A DNA stretch of 64,000 bases from Gemmatimonadaceae bacterium (GCA_026706075.1 JAPOZM010000010.1:45295-109294), one strand, 5' to 3'; numbered from the stretch's first letter, positions 16,129 to 25,671 are shown. Notes: generated by a model from the letters alone, not told the origin. Numbers and translations are program-made.

Positions 16129-17144
16129 ATGGGCGGCAGCTCCGGGACCGCCTCGGCGGCGCCGCTGGCCTGGGCCCGCCTCGCCGTCTCGGCGATGGCC
16201 ACGGCCTCCACGGCGTCGCGCAGGATCGGCGGCGAGGCGTTGGCGTGCACCATCCCGCGCACCTTGCGCAGGATGTCTGCGGCGCCGAAGGGGAAGTCGA
16301 AGTCGCTCATGGGCGGCGAGTGCACGGCGCCGCCGGGCCCGTAGGCGCTGGCGTGGAAGGCGCAGTGCCAGGGGGTGCCCACGTCGCAGCTCACCGTGAC
16401 CCCGCGGGCGGGGCGGTCCGGGCGGTCCCCGTAGTCGAGGTGGAAGGTGTGCAGCTCGGTCTCGCCCATGCAGCGCACCACCTTGACGCCTCCTCCGAAG
16501 AGGAGCTGGGCGAGGCTGACGGCGTGGATGTGACCCGCCAGGGTGGTGCCGCCGCCCTGGATCGTGCCGAACTGCAGCGGCCCCACCTCCGGCAGGCGGC
16601 GGCGGAACCGCGCCGCCACCGGCAGCACCCGCAGGATCGAGATCGAGCACAGGGGCGCGGCATGGCCCTTGGCGAGCTGCACGATCTCGAGGGCGTCCTC
16701 GGTGGCGAAAGCCAGGGGCTTGTCAACGAAAGTGGGCACCCCCTTCTGCAGCCCGGGACGGGCGAGGGCCAGGTGATCGCTGCCGTCCCCGTTGCAGTCG
16801 GCCACGAAGACGAGGTCGACCTCGTCGCTGGCCTCCTCCGGGCTGTCGCAGACACGGGGGCTGCCATGGCAGACCGAGGCCAGGCACTCGGCCACGTCGC
16901 GGTGCTCGTCCCACACGCGGGCAAGGGAGAAGCCGTCCACCCGCTCCACCGTCATCGCCGCGGGATTGGCGTAGTTCGTGTAGAAGTAGAAGTGGGCGCC
17001 CCCCGTCTGCCACGAGTCGCGGCCGGAATCGCCCGGCGGCAGGGGCCGTTGCAGGCGCAGGGGGTCGTGGTCGGCGAAGAGCCCGGCGTAGTAGGCGCCG
17101 TGGGTGTCGCAGCGGATGAGGCCGACGCGGATCGGGGCGTCCAT
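16125..17144 (-). CDS. Gfo/Idh/MocA-family oxidoreductase
   Basis: 339 residues. Rossmann start IRVGLIRCDTHGAYYAGLF, then a DKP motif (TFVDKPLAFATEDALEIV) in place of the common EKP, which holds the family's nicotinamide-binding lysine. The C-terminal half is the mixed alpha/beta substrate domain with GHIHAVSLAQLLFGGG, where the histidine probably acts in catalysis. The ATG at 17144 is preferred because the Rossmann fold begins there; the open frame continues upstream without homology. First gene of the Gfo-VOC-SDR-SDR operon. Divergent from the sigma factor gene. Confidence 0.83.
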   Translation of the reverse strand: MDAPIRVGLIRCDTHGAYYAGLFADHDPLRLQRPLPPGDSGRDSWQTGGAHFYFYTNYANPAAMTVERVDGFSLARVWDEHRDVAECLASVCHGSPRVCDSPEEASDEVDLVFVADCNGDGSDHLALARPGLQKGVPTFVDKPLAFATEDALEIVQLAKGHAAPLCSISILRVLPVAARFRRRLPEVGPLQFGTIQGGGTTLAGHIHAVSLAQLLFGGGVKVVRCMGETELHTFHLDYGDRPDRPARGVTVSCDVGTPWHCAFHASAYGPGGAVHSPPMSDFDFPFGAADILRKVRGMVHANASPPILRDAVEAVAIAETARRAQASGAAEAVPELPPI

Positions 17145-17230
17145 GGGACACAACCAAAGGCCGCTGTTCCGGCCCGGGCAAGGGGACCCGCGGGCCGGCG
17201 GGATGTCACGCAACCCCCGCTGGAGGGGTC

Positions 17231-18721
17231 ATGAGGGACGGAGCCCGTATGACGGAGATCGACGAGGAGACGGCCTGGATCGTGGCGGCGCGCGGCGGGG
17301 ACGATCTCGCCTTCGGCCGCCTCGTGGAACGCTACAAGGGCGTGGTCTTCGCCACGGCGGCGGCGGTCACGCACGACCTCGACGCCGCCAGCGACCTGGC
17401 CCAGGAGGTCTTCCTGAGGGCCTGGTACGGACTCGGCCGTCTCGACGAGGCCGCCTCCTTCGGGGCCTGGCTTCGCGCCATCGCCCGCAACCGGGGCCGT
17501 ACCTGGCTCGAGCGCCGGCGGAGGCGGCCGGTCAGGGAGGAGATCCGGATGGACGAGATCCCCGATGGCTCGGGCTCTCCGGCGGAGGAGTTGGAGCGGG
17601 CCGAGCGGCGCCGGATGGTGCGGGCGGCCATGGGCCGGCTGCCGGAGAGGAGCCGCGAAGTGCTGGTACTGCACTACATGGAAGGTCTGCCGACGCCGCG
17701 GATGGCGGCCCAGCTGGACCTGACCGAGGCCGCCGTGCGCCAGAGACTGAGGCGTGCGCGCCTGCTGATGCAGAAGGAGGTGGAGGAGATGCTGGCAGAG
17801 ACGATTCGGGCCGAGGCGCCCGGCGAGGAGTTCGGCGACGGCGTGGCGGAGCTGCTGCAGCGCACCCGGGAGCTCTTCCGCGAGGTGCGCTACGGGGCCG
17901 CGGTGCCGGTCCTGGCGAGGGCTCGTGACCGCGCGCCCCGGGACGGCATGGTGTCGATGCTGCTGGCCGAGGCCCTTACCTTCACGCGCACCCCCGAGGA
18001 CCTGGCCGAGGACCGCGCCGCGTACGACCGCGCCCTGGCCCTGCTCGACGAGGTGGTGGAGCACGAGCCGGAGAACACCCTGGCCCGTCTGCGGCGCACG
18101 GCGCTGCGCTCCGTCCTGGCCCCGCTCGAGGAGGTGGTCCGCGAGCACGAGGAGATCCTGGCCGCTGCTCGCGGCGGTCCTTTGGAGCCCGTGGCCCGGC
18201 TCGAGCTGGGGCGCCGCCACCTGGCGCGCGGCCTCGCCGCGGAGGCCATGGAGCACTACCGGGCCCTGGAGCCGGAGTACCCCTGGCTGGCCTGCGTGCT
18301 GCACTCGGAGATGGGGGTGGCCCGGGCCATGGGCGGCGACCTGCCGGCGGCGATCGGCCACTTCGCACGCGCGGTGGAGCTGACCACCCCCGAAGCGATG
18401 GCGGCCCTCCAGGCCAGGTCGCGGCAGTTGATGGGGGAGATCTACTGGAGCTTCTGGCGCACCGTCGACAACCTGCCGGTGCGCCAGTGCCAGAACCACG
18501 CCTGGCTCGCCGGCCTGAGGGCCCGCGCCGGCGACCTGGACGCCGCCCGGCGGCACCTGGGCACGGCGCTCGGTTTCCTGCGGCAAGACGAGGTGGGACC
18601 GGCCCGGAGCGCGCTGAGGAGGGAGTTCGTGCAGCGGATGGAGCAGATGTTCCCGGACCTGGCCGCCGAGGAGGAAGTGCAGGCCCTGCGCCGGGAGATC
18701 GAGGCCGAGGAGGGGTCATGA
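17231..18721 (+). CDS. ECF sigma factor with long C-terminal helical (TPR-like) extension
   Basis: 496 residues, more than twice an ordinary ECF sigma. Sigma region 2 is at about 25-95 (DLAFGRLVERYKGVVFATA, DLAQEVFLRAWYGLGRL, FGAWLRAIARNR), and region 4 at about 130-185 (MGRLPERSREVLVLHYMEG with a helix-turn-helix PRMAAQLDLTEAAVRQRLRRAR). The remaining 310 residues are alpha-helical with Ala- and Glu-rich pairs of helices (EYPWLACVLHSEMGVARAMGGDLPAAIGHF-like, with repeats near 300-480), as in TPR-fused sigma factors. No anti-sigma gene is adjacent, so the extension probably does the sensing. Its stop overlaps the next ATG (ATGA), coupling it to a PcfJ-domain protein. GGAGGGG precedes the start. 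Confidence 0.85.
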   Translation: MRDGARMTEIDEETAWIVAARGGDDLAFGRLVERYKGVVFATAAAVTHDLDAASDLAQEVFLRAWYGLGRLDEAASFGAWLRAIARNRGRTWLERRRRRPVREEIRMDEIPDGSGSPAEELERAERRRMVRAAMGRLPERSREVLVLHYMEGLPTPRMAAQLDLTEAAVRQRLRRARLLMQKEVEEMLAETIRAEAPGEEFGDGVAELLQRTRELFREVRYGAAVPVLARARDRAPRDGMVSMLLAEALTFTRTPEDLAEDRAAYDRALALLDEVVEHEPENTLARLRRTALRSVLAPLEEVVREHEEILAAARGGPLEPVARLELGRRHLARGLAAEAMEHYRALEPEYPWLACVLHSEMGVARAMGGDLPAAIGHFARAVELTTPEAMAALQARSRQLMGEIYWSFWRTVDNLPVRQCQNHAWLAGLRARAGDLDAARRHLGTALGFLRQDEVGPARSALRREFVQRMEQMFPDLAAEEEVQALRREIEAEEGS

Positions 18722-20262
18722 CGGCGACGGCCGGAGCTGCGGCGGCACGCCCCCTCGAGGTGGCGCAGTCGCCCGGGGCGCGACTGCCTCCCATCGAGGA
18801 GCACGCCCGCGCCCTCGGGTTCGAGGGGCTGCTCAACTACCGGCTCTGGTGTCACCGCTCGGGGTTCGGCAGCGGCCTGCGCAAGGACCGCGACGAGCGG
18901 GCCCGAGAGCGGGAGGCGGCGCGCCTGCGGCCGAGGGCGCCGCACCAGACCGAGCGGCGGCGGGAGATCATCGAGCGGCTGGTGACGCCGCGCCTGGATG
19001 TCGAGGGGGCGAGGCGCCTGGGGGCCCCGGTCGCCGCCGCGGGGATCGACCTCGACGCCGGGACGCTGCGGGCGCTGCGGGACCTCCTGCTCCAGTACGA
19101 CTGCTACGCTGACGTCCTGCACCGGCGCCTGATCAGCCGCTCCGGGCGCCACCCGAGGCTCGGGTGGGGGCTGGTGATGCTCGCCTCGCGACACTCCGAG
19201 TGGCTGCGCCCCCCCGGGACGTGGGAGCCCGAGCCCCGTCACTGCCCCTGGAACCACGGCCCGCTCTTCCGCTCCCTGGCGCGCCACCTGCTGGCCCGCT
19301 ACGAGGTACCGCGGTTCATGGACTCGGCGTGGTTCGAGGTCGACCCGGAGGTCGGCCGGCGGCAACAGGACTGGTGGATCACCGTGGCCCAGGGCGGCAG
19401 CATCCGTCGGGCCGACACGCCGATCCGCCTGACGAAACGGATGGCCCACCTCTTCCTGCAGGCGCCCCACAACGGCGCTTTGATGACCAACCTGAGGTGG
19501 GCCCAGGTGATCGGCATGGGGGGAGACGAGCGGCTGGCCCGGGCCATCCTGCGCACGCGCCTCGGCCGCCGGTTCGACGACGACCAATTCTGGAGCTCCG
19601 TCGTGCTCTTCCTGGTGAACAACGCCATGATGGACCCGAGCTGGGCGGGTCCGGTCGTCGACTATGTCCACAACATGAAGTACGCGCCGCGCCGGACCGT
19701 GCGCGAAGGGGGCGGCGTGGAGGAAGGCCCCCCTCCGCAGCCCGGGTTCACGATGAAGGGGCGCAGCGCCACCAAGCTGCTGCGCCAGGTCGAGGCCTGG
19801 CACGGCGACCTCAACCGGCAGAGCTACGTCCAGTTCCAGACCTGGCAGCCGAGCGGCATCCGGCCCTTCGAGCTGGAGGACGAGACCGAGGAGCTGGGCA
19901 GGGTCCGCTGGACCGTGCAGGAGCTGGTCTCCAGCTGGGAACTGGCCGCCGAGGGCACGGCCCTGAACCACTGTGTCGTCTCCTACTCCGATCAGTGCGC
20001 CGACGGCGAGACCTCGATCTGGTCGATCTGCGCCCGGCGCGACGGCGCCGAAGACCGGGAGAACGTGCTCACCGTCGCCGTCGACCTGCACCAGCGGGCG
20101 GTGACCCAGGCGCGGGGCAAGTACAACGCCCTCCCCAACCGCAGACCGAACAGCGCCAGGCTGCGCCGCGCCGCCCAGGCGGGGTACCTCGACCTGCTGA
20201 GCCGGTCCGACCACGTCCTGCGGGTGTGGATCGACCGCGAGCGGCTGCGGCGCACTTCCTGA
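18718..20262 (+). CDS. PcfJ-domain protein
   Basis: 514 residues. The C-terminal 150 or so residues match PcfJ-like proteins: [21 protein letters not shown], then [10 protein letters not shown] and a [10 protein letters not shown] segment, a pattern with conserved His-Cys, a second Cys and a basic RGKYN loop. The N-terminal 350 residues are helical with a [14 protein letters not shown] segment and have no motif I recognise. PcfJ was named from an enterococcal conjugative plasmid, and relatives occur in phages and mobile elements; the function is unknown. No conjugation genes are near. Coupling by ATGA to the ECF sigma gene means the two are made together. Confidence 0.75.
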   Translation: MTATAGAAAARPLEVAQSPGARLPPIEEHARALGFEGLLNYRLWCHRSGFGSGLRKDRDERAREREAARLRPRAPHQTERRREIIERLVTPRLDVEGARRLGAPVAAAGIDLDAGTLRALRDLLLQYDCYADVLHRRLISRSGRHPRLGWGLVMLASRHSEWLRPPGTWEPEPRHCPWNHGPLFRSLARHLLARYEVPRFMDSAWFEVDPEVGRRQQDWWITVAQGGSIRRADTPIRLTKRMAHLFLQAPHNGALMTNLRWAQVIGMGGDERLARAILRTRLGRRFDDDQFWSSVVLFLVNNAMMDPSWAGPVVDYVHNMKYAPRRTVREGGGVEEGPPPQPGFTMKGRSATKLLRQVEAWHGDLNRQSYVQFQTWQPSGIRPFELEDETEELGRVRWTVQELVSSWELAAEGTALNHCVVSYSDQCADGETSIWSICARRDGAEDRENVLTVAVDLHQRAVTQARGKYNALPNRRPNSARLRRAAQAGYLDLLSRSDHVLRVWIDRERLRRTS

Positions 20263-20407
20263 CGCGGCGGTGGGCGGAGGCGCTCTCCCGCGCCGCCGGC
20301 GCACTGTGCCCGGCTGCGCCGCACGCCAGCACGGGATACCCGCACCTCCTGCACCGGTCCGATCACACACTTCCGACCCTGGACTGGCCGCGAGGGACTG
20401 CGCCGCG

Positions 20408-20438
20408 TTGACACGGGTGTCTCCGGCGTCACTAGTTC
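20408..20438 (+). promoter_or_regulatory. Possible promoter of the downstream SDR gene
   Basis: A perfect TTGACA at 20408-20413 with a weak TAGTTC 19 bases on (20433-20438). It lies in the 220-base gap between the PcfJ-domain gene and the SDR gene, in which I see no gene. Confidence 0.35.
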
Positions 20439-20482
20439 GGCCTCATCTCGTGTTGCACACCATACACAGAAAGGAACGAGCG

Positions 20483-21226
20483 ATGGCCGGGAAGGTGGCA
20501 CTGATCACGGGCGGCGGCTCCGGCATCGGCAGGGCGTCGGCCCTCGCCCTGGCGGAGGAAGGGTTCGCGGTGGTCCTGGCGGGCCGCCGGGCGGAGCTGC
20601 TGGAGGAGACCGCCGCCGAGGCCGCCGGCGAGGCCCTCGCCGTGCCCACGGACGTGAGCGACCCCGCCTCGATCCGGGATCTCTTCGCCCGCGCCAGGGA
20701 GGCCTTCGGCCGCCTCGACCTGCTGTTCAACAATGCCGGCATCGGCGCCCCCGCCGTGCCCCTGGAGGATCTGAGCTACGAGCAGTGGACGGGGGTGGTC
20801 AGCGTCAACCTCACGGGGGTCTTCCTGTGCACCCAGGAAGCGTTCAGGATCATGAAGGACCAGGATCCCCGGGGCGGCCGCATCATCAACAACGGCTCGG
20901 TCTCGGCCCACGTGCCGCGGCCGAACTCGGCTCCCTACACGGCCACCAAGCACGCCCTCACCGGGCTCACCCGCTCCACCTCCCTCGACGGCCGCAAGTA
21001 CGGCATCGCCTGCGGCCAGATCGACATCGGCAACGCCGAGACGCGCATGACCGAGCGCATGGAGAGCGGGCTGCCGCAGGCCCACGGCCAGGACATGGTC
21101 GAGCCCCGGATGCACGTGGACAACGTGGCCCGGGCGATCGTCTACATGGCCGGCCTGCCCCTGGACGCCAACGTGCAGTTCATCACGGTCATGGCCACGA
21201 CCATGCCCTACATCGGCCGGGGATGA
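20483..21226 (+). CDS. SDR-family oxidoreductase
   Basis: 247 residues. TGGGSGIG for cofactor binding, NNAG near residue 84, [22 protein letters not shown] with the catalytic Ser and YxxxK. The end lacks the usual VDGG motif and instead reads [14 protein letters not shown], close to SDRs of the sorbose/serine dehydrogenase-like group. AAGGAACGAG before the ATG at 20483 serves as the ribosome-binding site; the long open frame upstream is not used. Single gene, convergent with the ankyrin gene ten bases on. Confidence 0.87.
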   Translation: MAGKVALITGGGSGIGRASALALAEEGFAVVLAGRRAELLEETAAEAAGEALAVPTDVSDPASIRDLFARAREAFGRLDLLFNNAGIGAPAVPLEDLSYEQWTGVVSVNLTGVFLCTQEAFRIMKDQDPRGGRIINNGSVSAHVPRPNSAPYTATKHALTGLTRSTSLDGRKYGIACGQIDIGNAETRMTERMESGLPQAHGQDMVEPRMHVDNVARAIVYMAGLPLDANVQFITVMATTMPYIGRG

Positions 21227-21236
21227 GGCGGGACGT

Positions 21237-22250
21237 CTACTCGGCGCCGGCGCCGGCCAGGTACCCGGCGACCTCCCGGCTCCCGAAGTGCCCGGCCCAT
21301 CCCAGCGGGCTGGCGCCGTACTCCTCGTCCCTGGGCGACAGGGGGGCTCCGGCCTCCACCAGGCGCCGGGCGTTGTCCACCCGCCCTCCCCAGGCCGCGT
21401 AGTGGAGGGCGGTCACCCCCCGGGGCGCGGTCTCGATCCGGGCGCCGAGGGAGAGGAGCAGATCCACCATTTCCGGGCTGCTCCAGCGGGAGGCGACCAT
21501 GAGCGGGGTGGCGCCCGTGCGGCCTGCCACGGTGTACTCGTGAACGTGGCCGCCGGGGGCGGAACCGTGCTCCGAGACGGCCTCCAGGGCCGCCGGATCG
21601 GCCGCGGCGGCGGCGCGCACAGCCGCGGCGTCGCCGAGGGGGACGTGAAGGAAGAGGTCGGCCGCGGCGCCGCGCTCGACGAGGAATCGCGACACATCCG
21701 GACGGGCCAGTATGTTCCATTGGGCGGCGGTGCCGTGGTGGTCCCCGTCGCGGGCGTCGATCTCGGCGCCGTGATCGAGGAGGAAGGCGGCGATCTCCGG
21801 CGTGGCGGCGTAGTGCAGGGGCCGCAGCCCGTCACCGCCCGGCTCGTGGACCACGGCGGGATCGGCGGCGACCAGCGCCCGCAGGCGCTCGAAGCGTCCC
21901 AGGCCGGCGGCGGAGTGGGCGTCGACCGTGGCTCCGCGGTCGATGAGGAAGTCGGCGAGGCCGTCTCGGTGCAGGTCGCGGGGGTGCCCCGAGTTCAGGG
22001 CCGTGAAGCCCCCCGCCCACCAGCCGCTCTTCTGGTCGATGTTCGCCCCGAACGAGAGCAGCAGGTCGATCATGTCGCGGTCCCCGCGGCCGGCGGCGAG
22101 GATGACGGCGGGGGCGTCGAAGCTGCTGTCATCGGTGGCGGAGACCAGGGCCGCGTCGGCCTCCAGGCAGGCGCGGACCGCCTGGTGATCGCGGGCCTTC
22201 ACGGCGGCGAAGAAGGCCCCGGCATCTGTTGGAGTGGAGGGACCGGGCAT
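21237..22250 (-). CDS. Ankyrin-repeat protein
   Basis: 337 residues made largely of ankyrin repeats. Clear repeat cores include APAVILAAGRGDRDMIDLLLSFGANID, GLRPLHYAATPEIAAFLLDHGAEIDARD, TPLMVASRWSSPEMVDLLLSLGARIE and TALHYAAWGGRVDNARRLVEAG. No signal peptide or catalytic domain is visible, so it is probably a cytoplasmic protein-binding scaffold. Divergent from the D-aminopeptidase gene; no operon partner on its own strand. Confidence 0.85.
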   Translation of the reverse strand: MPGPSTPTDAGAFFAAVKARDHQAVRACLEADAALVSATDDSSFDAPAVILAAGRGDRDMIDLLLSFGANIDQKSGWWAGGFTALNSGHPRDLHRDGLADFLIDRGATVDAHSAAGLGRFERLRALVAADPAVVHEPGGDGLRPLHYAATPEIAAFLLDHGAEIDARDGDHHGTAAQWNILARPDVSRFLVERGAAADLFLHVPLGDAAAVRAAAAADPAALEAVSEHGSAPGGHVHEYTVAGRTGATPLMVASRWSSPEMVDLLLSLGARIETAPRGVTALHYAAWGGRVDNARRLVEAGAPLSPRDEEYGASPLGWAGHFGSREVAGYLAGAGAE

Positions 22251-22330
22251 CTTCGGAGCTCCTTGGCGGGGTGACTCGGCAAGGGCGCAGAGGTTAACTT
22301 GGGGCGTCGAACCGGAGCAAGGCGGAGAGC

Positions 22331-23191
22331 ATGCGAATCTACCTGATGACCGATCTCGAAGGCGTGGCGGGCGTGCAGAACTCCCTCGACTGGACCCGCC
22401 CGGGGCAGTACTGGTACGACCTGGCCCGCCAGCTCCTGACCCAGGAGGTCAACGCCGCCCTGGACGGGTTCTTCGCCGCCGGCGCCGATGAGGTCCTGGT
22501 GGCCGACGGCCACGGGCCCAGCGCCGTGGACGTGCAGGACCTGGACCCCCGGGCCGAGTACATGCGCGGCTGGCCCGAGCTGTACCCCCTCGGCCTGGAG
22601 GAGGGCGGCTACGACTATCTCGCCTTCGTCGGCCAGCACGCCATGTCGCGCACCCCCCGCTCCAACATGACCCACACCCAGTCCTACCGCACCCTGGAGT
22701 ACTCGGTCAACGGCACCGCCGTCGGCGAGTTCGGGCAGGTGGCCATGTGCGCCAGCCAGCTCGGCGTACGCACCATCTACGCCGCCGGCGAGAAGGCCCT
22801 GGCCGAGGAGGCCGAGGCCCTGGTGCCCGGCATCGAGACGGTCTGGGTCAAGCGGGGCACGCGACCGGGCCGCGGCGACGAGTGCTCCGAGGACCAGTAC
22901 CGGGCGCGCAACGTCAGCGCCATCCACTTCCACCCGGAGCGGGCCCGGGCCCTGATCCGCGCCGGGGCGGTCACCGCCGTGCACCGCGCCGAGAGCGACG
23001 ACAGCTTCGGCCTCATCGACCTCCAGCCCCCCTTCCGGGGGACCTTCGTGCAGCGGCCGTGGTCCGAGGAGCCGCGGCGCCTCTATTGCCTGCGCGAGCA
23101 CCCGGAGAGCGTGGCGGCCATGATGAACCAGTCCCAGGAGTGGCAGCCGGTGGCCGACGAGGATCACCTTCGCGAGCTGCTCGTCGACTGA
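22331..23191 (+). CDS. M55-family D-aminopeptidase (DppA-like)
   Basis: 286 residues. Metal and catalytic positions align in place with Bacillus subtilis DppA: D8 and E10 (MTDLEGVAG), H61 (ADGHGPSA), H103 (GQHAM), H115 (MTHTQSY) and E133 (VGEFGQ). The family is a zinc-dependent peptidase that releases N-terminal D-amino acids, with a role in peptidoglycan or D-peptide recycling. There are no peptide transporter genes beside it, so the function here is less certain than the fold. A GGAG element precedes the ATG. An epimerase gene follows 44 bases on. Confidence 0.9.
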   Translation: MRIYLMTDLEGVAGVQNSLDWTRPGQYWYDLARQLLTQEVNAALDGFFAAGADEVLVADGHGPSAVDVQDLDPRAEYMRGWPELYPLGLEEGGYDYLAFVGQHAMSRTPRSNMTHTQSYRTLEYSVNGTAVGEFGQVAMCASQLGVRTIYAAGEKALAEEAEALVPGIETVWVKRGTRPGRGDECSEDQYRARNVSAIHFHPERARALIRAGAVTAVHRAESDDSFGLIDLQPPFRGTFVQRPWSEEPRRLYCLREHPESVAAMMNQSQEWQPVADEDHLRELLVD

Positions 23192-23235
23192 CGGCATCGC
23201 CAACCGACAACACCACCAGGAGAAGAGAGACGCAC

Positions 23236-23931
23236 ATGCGAGTACTGATCACCGGTTCCGCCGGCGCCATCGGATCGACCCTCGTCGAGGGCCTGAAGGA
23301 GCGTCACCAGGTGCGCGGCTTCGACCGCGAGCCCACGCCCGGCATCGAGGACTTCGTCGTGGGCGACATCGTCGACGAGGAGAAGGTGAGGAACGCCTCC
23401 GAAGGCATGGACGCCATCATCCACCTGGTCAACGTGCCGGGGGGTGAATGGGAGCACTCCCTGCAGAACATGATCGGCACCTACAACGTCCTGGAAGGCG
23501 CCCGTCAGCACGGCGCCAAGCGCGTCGTCTACGCCAGCCGCGCCGGCGTCCTGCCCCAGTCGTACTACCCGCGCTCGATCCAGCGCACCGTGCACATGCC
23601 CACGCGGCCCGAGAGCTACTACTCGGTGACCAAGGTCTTCGCCGAAGGCCTCGGCTACATGTACACGGCCCGCCACGATCTCGAGTTCGTCGCCGTGCGC
23701 ATCGGCAACTTCAACCGCGACCGCCCCCACCCGGAGCACCCCCACCAGCTCGGACACGCCGACTGCGTGCGCCTCTTCGAGCAGGCGATCACCCATCCGG
23801 ACGTGGGCTTCGAGATCGTCTTCGGCGTCTCCGACAGCGACTGGCCCCTCTACGACCTCGACCACGGCCGGCGGGCGATCGGCTACGACCCCCAGGACCG
23901 CTCGGAGGTGCCCGAGGACAAGCGCGTGTGA
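23236..23931 (+). CDS. NAD-dependent epimerase/dehydratase family protein
   Basis: 231 residues. Extended SDR with the GxxGxxG cofactor loop at the start (VLITGSAGAIGS), a DAIIHLVNVPG segment, and YxxxK as SYYSVTK. Short compared with sugar epimerases (over 300 residues) and nearest in plan to uronate dehydrogenases, which oxidise glucuronate or galacturonate to lactones; the EFVAVRIGNFN segment fits that group. Probably transcribed with the upstream D-aminopeptidase. Ends convergently with the Gfo/Idh gene. Confidence 0.82.
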   Translation: MRVLITGSAGAIGSTLVEGLKERHQVRGFDREPTPGIEDFVVGDIVDEEKVRNASEGMDAIIHLVNVPGGEWEHSLQNMIGTYNVLEGARQHGAKRVVYASRAGVLPQSYYPRSIQRTVHMPTRPESYYSVTKVFAEGLGYMYTARHDLEFVAVRIGNFNRDRPHPEHPHQLGHADCVRLFEQAITHPDVGFEIVFGVSDSDWPLYDLDHGRRAIGYDPQDRSEVPEDKRV

Positions 23932-23933
23932 GA

Positions 23934-23953
23934 GAGGGGCCGTCCGGCCCCCT
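23934..23953. terminator. Hairpin between convergent genes
   Basis: GGGGCC (23936-23941) and GGCCCC (23946-23951) around a four-base loop, in the 22-base gap between two convergent stops. There is no T-run on either strand, so rho-independent function is doubtful. Confidence 0.35.
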
Positions 23954-24928
23954 TCAGCGCCGTTCCACCATGCCGGTGCTCGGCGCCCCGTCGCGGCCGT
24001 CCATCGCCCGCTGCACGCGGTCGATGATCTCCATCACCGGCAGCACCTCGGAGCAGCTGGTCAGCGCCTTGCGGCCCTCGCGGATGGCGGCGAAGAACTC
24101 GCCGTCCTGGGCGTCCACGCCGGAAGGCCCTTCCGGCAGAGGCACGTCGTTGCCCTGGTGATCGCGCAGCCCCTGGCCGTCTGTGAGCCAGGTCTCCTCC
24201 TCGCCGATGAGGCGCCAGTCCCCCTGGATCGGACCGTGGTTGTTGAAGGACTGGGCGGCGCTCACCAGGCAGCCGTCGGCGGCGCGCAGGGAGATACAGA
24301 TGTCCATGGGCACCTGCAGGCTCTCGTGGACCGGGCCGGTGCGCCCCCAGGCCTCCATGTGGGGGTCCCCGAGGAGCCAGTAGACCATGTCGATCATGTG
24401 GCAGGCCTGGTGCCACAGCAGGTCGTCAGTCCAGATGCGCCGCTGGCCGAAGCGGTTCTCGTTGACCCTGCGGAAGAAGTAGGTGTGCTGCACGATGTGG
24501 TGCAGGTGCAGGTCGCCGGCCTCGACCATCTCGTGGAGCCGGCGGAAGGCGGGGCTGAAGCGCTGGGTGTGGCACATCATGGCCACCTTCCCCGACCGCT
24601 CCTCGGCCTCCACCACGCGCCGCGACTCCGCCAGTGACAGCCCCATGGGCAGCTCGAGGAGGACGTGTTTGCCGCGGTCGAGGGCGGCCACGGTCTGCTC
24701 GCAGTGCACCTGGTTGGGGCTGGTGATCACCACCGCCTCCACCTCCGGCCGGCCGATGCACTCCTCGTAGTCGCTGGAGACGTGGGGGATGCCGTGCTTC
24801 CGGGCAAACGCCTCGGCGTCGGCCTCGATGCCGCCCGCCAGGCTGACCACCTCCACGTCCTCCATCTTTTCCAGGGCTTCCATGTGGGTCACGCCCTGGG
24901 CGCCCTCCCCCACCAGACAGACCTTCAT
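23954..24928 (-). CDS. Gfo/Idh/MocA-family oxidoreductase
   Basis: 324 residues. Rossmann start MKVCLVGEGAQGVTHMEAL. The EKP motif is replaced by ELP (HVLLELPMGLSLAESRRV), losing the usual lysine, so catalysis may differ or be lost. The substrate domain has DLLWHQACHMIDMVYWLLG, with two histidines in the catalytic helix. GAGGAGATG precedes the ATG. It is transcribed alone and converges with the epimerase gene. The substrate cannot be inferred. Confidence 0.8.
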   Translation of the reverse strand: MKVCLVGEGAQGVTHMEALEKMEDVEVVSLAGGIEADAEAFARKHGIPHVSSDYEECIGRPEVEAVVITSPNQVHCEQTVAALDRGKHVLLELPMGLSLAESRRVVEAEERSGKVAMMCHTQRFSPAFRRLHEMVEAGDLHLHHIVQHTYFFRRVNENRFGQRRIWTDDLLWHQACHMIDMVYWLLGDPHMEAWGRTGPVHESLQVPMDICISLRAADGCLVSAAQSFNNHGPIQGDWRLIGEEETWLTDGQGLRDHQGNDVPLPEGPSGVDAQDGEFFAAIREGRKALTSCSEVLPVMEIIDRVQRAMDGRDGAPSTGMVERR

Positions 24929-24986
24929 CTCATCTCCTCACTGATTCAAGTGCGCGGGTTTGCCGATCGCGTCACGTCTGTCCGCC

Positions 24987-25451
24987 TCACGACGACATGC
25001 TCTCCAGGATCTCCCGCGGGCTCTGCTCCGGCGACGCGAAGGGATCTACCACCCGCACGCCGTCGAACCGCTGCCCGTCCTGCAGGTCCTCGGTCAGCAG
25101 CACCGGAGATTCGCTGGCCTCGGCCGCGGCCACGATGAGCGCGTCCCACCAGGAGAGGCGGAAGCGCTCCTCGATGGCCCAGGCCCGCCGCAGGACGGCA
25201 AGGTCGATCTGGATCGGCCGCCACACGAGATAGTCGAGAACGATCTCCCGCGCCCGGGCAGGATCGAGGCTCAGCCCCCGGCCCCGAATCAGGGTCGCGT
25301 AGAGCTCCTGCAACACCTGAAAGCTGACGCGCCCCAGTCGCTGGCGCCAGAGCAGTGTGTGCCAGGTCTCGGCGCGGGCCTGCTTCACGGCATCCGAGCT
25401 GTCGTGCCGGTAGACCAGAACGTTGGTGTCAACGAAGACCGGGCCGGTCAT
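24987..25451 (-). CDS. vapC: PIN-domain toxin, VapC-like
   Basis: 154 residues. PIN-domain ribonuclease: first acid in VFVDTNVLVYRHD, a Glu in QVLQELYATL, and the third and fourth acids in SWWDALIVAAAE and LLTEDLQDG. Such toxins cut RNA (often tRNA) and are blocked by a cognate antitoxin. The antitoxin gene upstream overlaps this start by 23 bases, the usual toxin-antitoxin arrangement. The ATG at 25451 begins right at the PIN fold; the longer frame upstream is the antitoxin in another frame. Confidence 0.87.
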   Translation of the reverse strand: MTGPVFVDTNVLVYRHDSSDAVKQARAETWHTLLWRQRLGRVSFQVLQELYATLIRGRGLSLDPARAREIVLDYLVWRPIQIDLAVLRRAWAIEERFRLSWWDALIVAAAEASESPVLLTEDLQDGQRFDGVRVVDPFASPEQSPREILESMSS

Positions 25452-25671
25452 ACAGCTCCTCGCGCGTCGGCCTGCGGCCCCCGGGCCACTCGATCTTGCG
25501 GGGCTTGATCGCCAGAGCCCGGCGCATCGCCGCATCGTACTCGTCTTCCTGGCGACGCCTCCCCTCGAGCAGTTCGGCGATCCACCGGGAGACGCTGCGG
25601 TCGTCCTCGGCCGCCTTGACGCGCAGCCAGCGGGCCAGGTCCTCCGGCAGGGCGATCGTCACGTTCTTCAT
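25429..25671 (-). CDS. vapB: Ribbon-helix-helix antitoxin of the VapC-like toxin
   Basis: 80 residues. MKNVTIALPEDLARWLRVKAAEDDRSVSRWIAELL is a ribbon-helix-helix DNA-binding start of the CopG/Arc type. The charged C-terminal tail would wrap the toxin. The ATG at 25671 has a strong GGGAGGT eight bases upstream. The end overlaps the toxin start by 23 bases. Repeated GCACGA half-sites upstream form a likely autoregulatory operator. Confidence 0.85.
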   Translation of the reverse strand: MKNVTIALPEDLARWLRVKAAEDDRSVSRWIAELLEGRRRQEDEYDAAMRRALAIKPRKIEWPGGRRPTREELYDRPGLR

